From contig JAZKFZ010000003.1 in NCBI GenBank assembly GCA_040386155.1, positions 1,054,001-1,118,000 of the forward strand: a stretch of DNA of 64,000 nt. The letters run 5' to 3'. Position numbers and translations under genes: made by a program. This stretch comes from M0103 sp040386155. Lineage in GTDB: Bacteria; Bacteroidota; Bacteroidia; Flavobacteriales_D; Crocinitomicaceae. The notes beneath the pieces are model-generated. The model did no database searches. It was not told the origin of the DNA and was given only the letters and a program-made list of their open reading frames with translations. Of the stretch, positions 60,315 to 64,000 are shown piece by piece. Within the stretch, counting starts at the first letter, position 1; every line of letters starts with the position of its first letter.

Positions 60315-61994
60315 CTATTTCCCTCCTTTTATCGTTGGAGAAGAAATTACTTTAGGTTTGGGCGCAACCGGCGTCGGTGCACTTGGTATTGAAGTCTCTG
60401 GCTTTGGCTTCTGTTCTATCTGAATGCTTGGTTTTGTTGTTGGCTTTTCGGGTGCTGGTTTGGAAATTATGACAGGTTTCGCTGCAGGTTCTTTTTCTTC
60501 ATTAACTACCTGCGTAGGTTTAGTACTTGGCACTGCTTCCACCTCCTTACTTGGCTCATTAGTTACCGGCACTTGCTCCTTAGATGGCTTTTTACCACTT
60601 GGTTCTTCCAATAAATCGGGACGAATTGAAGGCTTTGGCGCATCTCCTTTCGTTCCTTGAATTGGTTTTACTGTCATTGGTAAAGGCTGCGGTGTAGGTT
60701 TTGGATTTGCATTCACTATTGCCCTGTCCAAAGGTTTTGGCACATAATTAACTGTCGGGTCACTAATCGTTGGTCGCGGACTTGGAGGTAACGCAATATA
60801 CGCTTGATCAAAAATACATCCTCTCATTTCAATTTCTGAAACGCCTCTATCTCTACAATTTTGACGAGCAGTTGATTGCTGATTTGGAGACAAGTCATCC
60901 AAAGTAACATGTACCATCGGAAAACGCTCATCGGTAAATGAAAGTGTATTTCTACCACCACAATAATCAAAAAGTGATGCCTCCTGTGTAATGCGATGTT
61001 GGCGACCAAAATCCCTCGCTAAGAAAGCTAAATACTCTTTTTCGGCAATGTTTGTTCCTCTATTTGCACTTTGGTTACCAAAAGTTGAAAATGCCAACAT
61101 TGGTGGGGTTCTCATTCCATTTACATCAAAATCATCTGAGCCACGTCCGTTTGCATTGCCTAGCAATCCGTAATACGAGTTCACACAAGGATATACTTCT
61201 ACTGTGCAATTAATAAAGCCATTGCCATTTCCTTGTTGACTTACACCAGCTACTAGTTTTTCACCTGTTGGCCACGTAATGGTATAATTAGAGCCCGATC
61301 TAGCAATGGTTCCGCCTCTACTTAAAAAATAGGTCGTTCCATTCTCAATTTCAACAGATACGCTGTTAATTATTACGGGACTGTTTGATCTGCTCATTGC
61401 TCCACCACAATTTGCAGGATTATCATCTACATAAATACCTACTCGATCTCCACCAATATTCATTGCAACAGCCATATTGAGCGAAAAATTCTCGCTCACA
61501 GCTTTTTGTCTTGTTTGAATAAGGAAATCGCTATTTGTTGAACCTGCCAACACAAATTCTCCTACAGTTTGAAATGAATAACTTTCACCATCAAAGGACA
61601 CCAAATGTGGATCACCATAACTTCTACCACTCGTAGGTTTACAATTTGCCACTTGAACTACTTGATTTAAACGCTCCCATTCTCGAGCATTCACGTTTTC
61701 TTGTCCTGAGGCAATTCGTTGTTTCAATGCATAATCAGAAATAAAATCACGGTAGCGATTAGGCACTACTTTATACATTTCAGTTGGCGTGAAATTTTCT
61801 GGAAAAGTACGATCAGGAATTTGTTTTCCACGCATCATAGAATCCATGCTATTCGCAAGCCAAGCACCTCGAATCTGATCCCAAGCAACTAATTCTGTTT
61901 TAATAGGTTGAAAATCTTTAGAAAGACGATCTTGTGCTACAACTACTGCAGAAAATCCTAAAGAAAGGGCAAGTAAAAGGTATATTCTTTTCAT
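60315..61994 (-). CDS. Secreted von Willebrand factor type D-like domain protein with Pro/Lys-rich tail
   Basis: 559 residues. Signal peptide (1-20, ending VVVAQ). An uncharacterised helical part leads to a VWD-like domain at about 118-290: 'CKPTSGRSYGDPHLVSFDGE' with the hallmark GDPH-FDG motif, 'VGEFVLAGSTNSDFLIQTRQ' and 'VNSYYGLLGNANGRGSDDF'. Residues about 310-390 include several cysteines. The tail (about 395-559) is low-complexity, rich in Pro, Lys, Thr and Ser ('KPTPQPLPMTVKP', 'PEKPTTKPSIQIEQKPK'), and ends without a recognisable T9SS domain. VWD folds bind calcium and mediate adhesion in animals; the role here is unknown. Confidence 0.8.
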   Translation of the reverse strand: MKRIYLLLALSLGFSAVVVAQDRLSKDFQPIKTELVAWDQIRGAWLANSMDSMMRGKQIPDRTFPENFTPTEMYKVVPNRYRDFISDYALKQRIASGQENVNAREWERLNQVVQVANCKPTSGRSYGDPHLVSFDGESYSFQTVGEFVLAGSTNSDFLIQTRQKAVSENFSLNMAVAMNIGGDRVGIYVDDNPANCGGAMSRSNSPVIINSVSVEIENGTTYFLSRGGTIARSGSNYTITWPTGEKLVAGVSQQGNGNGFINCTVEVYPCVNSYYGLLGNANGRGSDDFDVNGMRTPPMLAFSTFGNQSANRGTNIAEKEYLAFLARDFGRQHRITQEASLFDYCGGRNTLSFTDERFPMVHVTLDDLSPNQQSTARQNCRDRGVSEIEMRGCIFDQAYIALPPSPRPTISDPTVNYVPKPLDRAIVNANPKPTPQPLPMTVKPIQGTKGDAPKPSIRPDLLEEPSGKKPSKEQVPVTNEPSKEVEAVPSTKPTQVVNEEKEPAAKPVIISKPAPEKPTTKPSIQIEQKPKPETSIPSAPTPVAPKPKVISSPTIKGGK

Positions 61995-62022
61995 ACTAAA
62001 ATGAATTAATTATTGTCTAAAG

Positions 62023-62030
62023 TAAAGATA
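62023..62030 (-). promoter_or_regulatory. -7-like element for the VWD gene
   Basis: TATCTTTA on the minus strand, one mismatch to the consensus, with a leader of about 28 bases to the ATG at 61994. Confidence 0.4.
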
Positions 62031-62083
62031 CAATTTTTTTTTTCGGACAAAATAGTTTAACTTTACGTTAACAAGTTAATGGT

Positions 62084-62470
62084 ATGCAAACAGCAATAAC
62101 GGAAGGTGTTATTATTCGAGTAAAACCTACATTTCGAGCAGATTTATCAGATATTACTCACCATCGTTTTTTCTTTAATTATTCAATTGAAATTAAGAAT
62201 ACAAATCACTTTCCAGTGCAATTATTGCATAGAGATTGGTTTATTTTCGATTCATTGAATGAGTCTGATTTTGTAAGTGGCGAAGGGGTAATTGGGGTGC
62301 AACCAGTGCTTGATGTTGACCAGGAGTTTTCCTATACCAGCGGATGTGAATTGTATTCGGAACTGGGCGCTATGAATGGCTTTTATACCTTTAAAAATTT
62401 GTTGACAAGTGAATTTTTTCAGGTACACATTCCGAAATTTGTATTGGAATTTCCTCCTAAATTGAATTAG
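62084..62470 (+). CDS. apaG: ApaG domain protein
   Basis: 128 residues, a full-length ApaG: 'RVKPTFRADLSDI', 'RFFFNYSIEIKNTNHFPVQL', the signature 'GEGVIGVQPVLDVDQEFSYT', then 'SGCELYSELGAMNGFYTF' and 'FQVHIPKFVLEFP'. The fold is fibronectin-III-like; mutants in enterobacteria affect Co2+ resistance and Mg2+ efflux, but the biochemical role is unsettled. Start chosen at the ATG at 62084; TAACTTTA at 62058-62065 is a possible -7 element. Confidence 0.93.
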   Translation: MQTAITEGVIIRVKPTFRADLSDITHHRFFFNYSIEIKNTNHFPVQLLHRDWFIFDSLNESDFVSGEGVIGVQPVLDVDQEFSYTSGCELYSELGAMNGFYTFKNLLTSEFFQVHIPKFVLEFPPKLN

Positions 62471-62492
62471 CAAGCAATTGGTCAAATAAAAA

Positions 62493-62580
62493 AAATCACA
62501 AATACACTAGTTAAATAAATCAACACTACTAGTTTTCGCTAGTATTCAGTAAAAGAAAATTCCAGTATTTAATGTGATTT
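62493..62580. other. Nested inverted repeats between convergent apaG and the TPR gene
   Basis: Outer AAATCACA (62493-62500) / TGTGATTT (62573-62580) and an inner TACTAG-TTTTCG-CTAGTA hairpin (62527-62544). There is no T run, so it is a weak terminator candidate. Confidence 0.4.
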
Positions 62581-62597
62581 CAACACTATAAAAATAG

Positions 62598-63893
62598 CTA
62601 CTCGCCAGCAAGTTCATTTTTTTTTCTTCTGGACCTCAGCAAGACTATACCAAGAATTGAAATGGCTAAAAATCCAACAGCAGCGTACACCATTTTCCAT
62701 TTAGTTCGATTGAATTGCTCCATTCTTTGAAATCTCGCTTCACCCTCCAAGGATTTACGATCTTGTTCTAATTGGTCGATCGTGACTAAAACTTCATTTT
62801 CCTCCATGTTTTTATTCGATTGGTCGGTGTAAAACAGCTCTTGAAGTTTAATGTATTGCTCGTATAAGGGCACCACTTTATTATTATCACCCGTGGCTTT
62901 ATGAACTTCTATCATGGCCATCATTGCATCCATCTCTTCTCGTTTCAGGTTTTTTTGCTTTGCAAAATCTAAACTTATCTGATAATACTCAAGCGCTTTG
63001 GAATACTCCTTTAGTTCATGATAAAGTCCTCCTATGTTAAAAAAGGATTCCGCTATAAATCGTGCATTACCTACTTCTTGTCTCAATTTGAGTGCTTGCT
63101 GAAATAAAATTAACGATGAGTCTGATTTGTTCTCGCGAAAGTAAACAATGGCTAAATTATTCAAGGCGTGCGCCATTTGGTTCTTCGACTTCGAGCGTTT
63201 TCCAAAATCGACACTTTTTTGGTAATACTCGGTTGCCAGAGGAATTTTCCCCTCTTCTTCTGCGATTCGCCCAAGTAAGGAATAGGCACTTCCAACAGAC
63301 TCTAATCTCCCTAACTTTAAGCATTCACCTTTGTAATGCAATAAATATGCACTCGCCTTTTTGAAACTTTTCATTTGAATGTAGGCTTGTGCTAAATTTA
63401 TTTCCGCCATGAATTTGGCAGTCTTATCATCGCTTTCTTGACCAGCTTTCAAGGACTGTAGATAGAAATTTTCTGCTTTAATGGGTTGACCGCTGTTCAA
63501 ATATCCATTCCCAATTTCACTTAAAATTTCTGTTTCAATGGTTTTATCGCCAGTTTTTCTAAAAAAAGAAAGGGCATCTTTGAGATAAGTCAAGCCCTTT
63601 TCTGGTTCGCCTGATCGAATTAAACTAGATCCCAGTGCTCTTTTTCCAATTGCAATTGCAGGGAGATTATTTGCTTCGTTACCAAGAACTATCAATTCAA
63701 TGGCTACTTGTCGGAGTGTATCGATGTTGCTTTGATGCATTTTGTCCCACAACTTATTTCCTAATACAGCTTTTCGATCTAAATTCTTTTCATTGTAAAA
63801 AGCACTTAATTCTGTCGACATTTGTGCAAACCCCTTCGCCGAAATAAAAAGGCAAACAGCAGCTATCTTGAAAAAAGTGACAAAGGAATTCAT
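62598..63893 (-). CDS. TPR protein with C-terminal membrane helix
   Basis: 431 residues from the ATG at 63893, which gives a signal peptide (MNSFVTFFKIAAVCLFISAK..FAQ); an upstream start at 63950 adds a non-signal extension. Six or more TPRs of the 'kinesin/TPR_12' kind follow ('EKGLTYLKDALSFFRKTGDK', 'LATEYYQKSVDFGKRSKSK', 'KALEYYQISLDFAKQKNL'). A coiled-coil-like segment precedes a transmembrane helix (about 402-420, 'WKMVYAAVGFLAISILGIVL') and a short basic tail. It looks like the sensor half of TPR histidine kinases or LuxR-type regulators but stops without an effector domain. Confidence 0.8.
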   Translation of the reverse strand: MNSFVTFFKIAAVCLFISAKGFAQMSTELSAFYNEKNLDRKAVLGNKLWDKMHQSNIDTLRQVAIELIVLGNEANNLPAIAIGKRALGSSLIRSGEPEKGLTYLKDALSFFRKTGDKTIETEILSEIGNGYLNSGQPIKAENFYLQSLKAGQESDDKTAKFMAEINLAQAYIQMKSFKKASAYLLHYKGECLKLGRLESVGSAYSLLGRIAEEEGKIPLATEYYQKSVDFGKRSKSKNQMAHALNNLAIVYFRENKSDSSLILFQQALKLRQEVGNARFIAESFFNIGGLYHELKEYSKALEYYQISLDFAKQKNLKREEMDAMMAMIEVHKATGDNNKVVPLYEQYIKLQELFYTDQSNKNMEENEVLVTIDQLEQDRKSLEGEARFQRMEQFNRTKWKMVYAAVGFLAISILGIVLLRSRRKKNELAGE

Positions 63894-63910
63894 GTGTAGC
63901 AAAAGTTTCA

Positions 63911-63942
63911 ATTGCAAGGATAAGGAACAATCGTTACTTTTG
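63911..63942 (+). promoter_or_regulatory. Promoter of the pruA gene
   Basis: TTG at 63912-63914 (-33 type) and TACTTTTG at 63935-63942 (full -7 match), 20 bases apart, with a leader of about 15-19 bases to the ATG at 63962. Confidence 0.6.
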
Positions 63943-63961
63943 CAAGACAAAAAACTATATT

Positions 63962-64000
63962 ATGGCAAATGCATTTTTCAATGTTCCAATAGCAACAAAC
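63962..64000 (+). CDS. pruA: N-terminus of probable L-glutamate gamma-semialdehyde dehydrogenase, cut by the window edge
   Basis: Only 13 codons are visible: MANAFFNVPIATN. This matches the usual start of Bacteroidota 1-pyrroline-5-carboxylate dehydrogenase ('M..AFFNVP.A.NEP'), the second enzyme of proline breakdown. A good -33/-7 promoter precedes it. The call rests on a very short stretch and needs the next window. Confidence 0.5.
   Translation, partial: MANAFFNVPIATN

Noticed and set aside
1..64000. tRNA, rRNA, transposase, integrase or prophage genes
   Set aside because: Read-through of all gaps found no tRNA cloverleaf with a T-loop motif, no rRNA-like stretch and no recombinase family; decisive confirmation would be tRNAscan/Infernal runs.

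Overview
The window looks like a chromosomal segment of a low-GC Bacteroidota bacterium, most likely a flavobacteria-like lineage; a Crocinitomicaceae/Fluviicola-type organism is possible but this cannot be settled by eye. The grounds are: type IX secretion (T9SS) genes porT (after ubiE) and porQ (near cmk), two very large surface proteins with T9SS C-terminal sorting domains, a fused lpxC-fabZ gene, the Bacteroidota-specific TamL and DUF4295 proteins, the alternative GlmU family, and the Bacteroidota -7 promoter element TAnnTTTG in front of many genes with hardly any Shine-Dalgarno sequence.

Layout. 1-3284: the tail of one probable caspase-family gene and a complete exported caspase-TPR gene. 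3348-8588 (minus): a tightly packed run aspC-type aminotransferase, heptose-7-phosphate kinase, ubiE, porT and an FAD oxidoreductase, with two TAATG stop/start overlaps. 8738-10479 (plus): a PlsC-like O-acyltransferase and a GNAT N-acyltransferase resembling an amino-acid lipid synthesis pair. 10497-17161: tamL diverging from a SpoU methyltransferase, then an AsmA-like protein. 17304-22483: alternative GlmU, a sodium:solute symporter, a small membrane protein, an S4 protein with meaB, and a phosphodiesterase. 22535-28597: porQ, an outer-membrane barrel, cmk, an ACT-like protein, a GIN-domain lipoprotein with a PagL-like deacylase, and mazG. 28732-39396: TonB-dependent receptor, M61 protease, ABC-F ATPase, a small membrane protein, hutH-hisS and an amidohydrolase. 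39471-45563: a 2030-residue secreted M43-type metalloprotease with tandem repeats. 45718-54138 (minus): lpxD, lpxC/fabZ, lpxA, rlmD, cinA, rpmB, rpmG, a DUF4295 gene and ftsY. 54282-64000: a second large T9SS-sorted protein, a GT9 glycosyltransferase, an acetyltransferase, a VWD-domain protein, apaG, a TPR membrane protein and the first codons of pruA.

The common theme is envelope biogenesis. Lipid A acylation and modification (lpxA/C/D, PagL-like), LPS heptose (heptose kinase, GT9), amino-acid lipids, outer-membrane protein assembly (TamL, AsmA-like) and T9SS parts all occur here, together with likely T9SS cargo. Housekeeping translation and nucleotide genes are interspersed.

I found no tRNA, rRNA, CRISPR array, transposase or prophage, and no complete system that is clearly new. 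The signals most worth a second look are: (i) a recurring TAnnTTT(G/A)-4 nt-ATG arrangement that predicts leaderless transcripts; (ii) palindromic or dispersed intergenic repeats at 17.2, 20.5, 34.6, 38.2 and 59.6 kb; (iii) an ABC-F protein with one intact and one degenerate ATP site; (iv) the tandem exported caspase genes; (v) almost identical 252-bp intragenic repeats in a surface protein; and (vi) divergent genes that both lack an ATG start.
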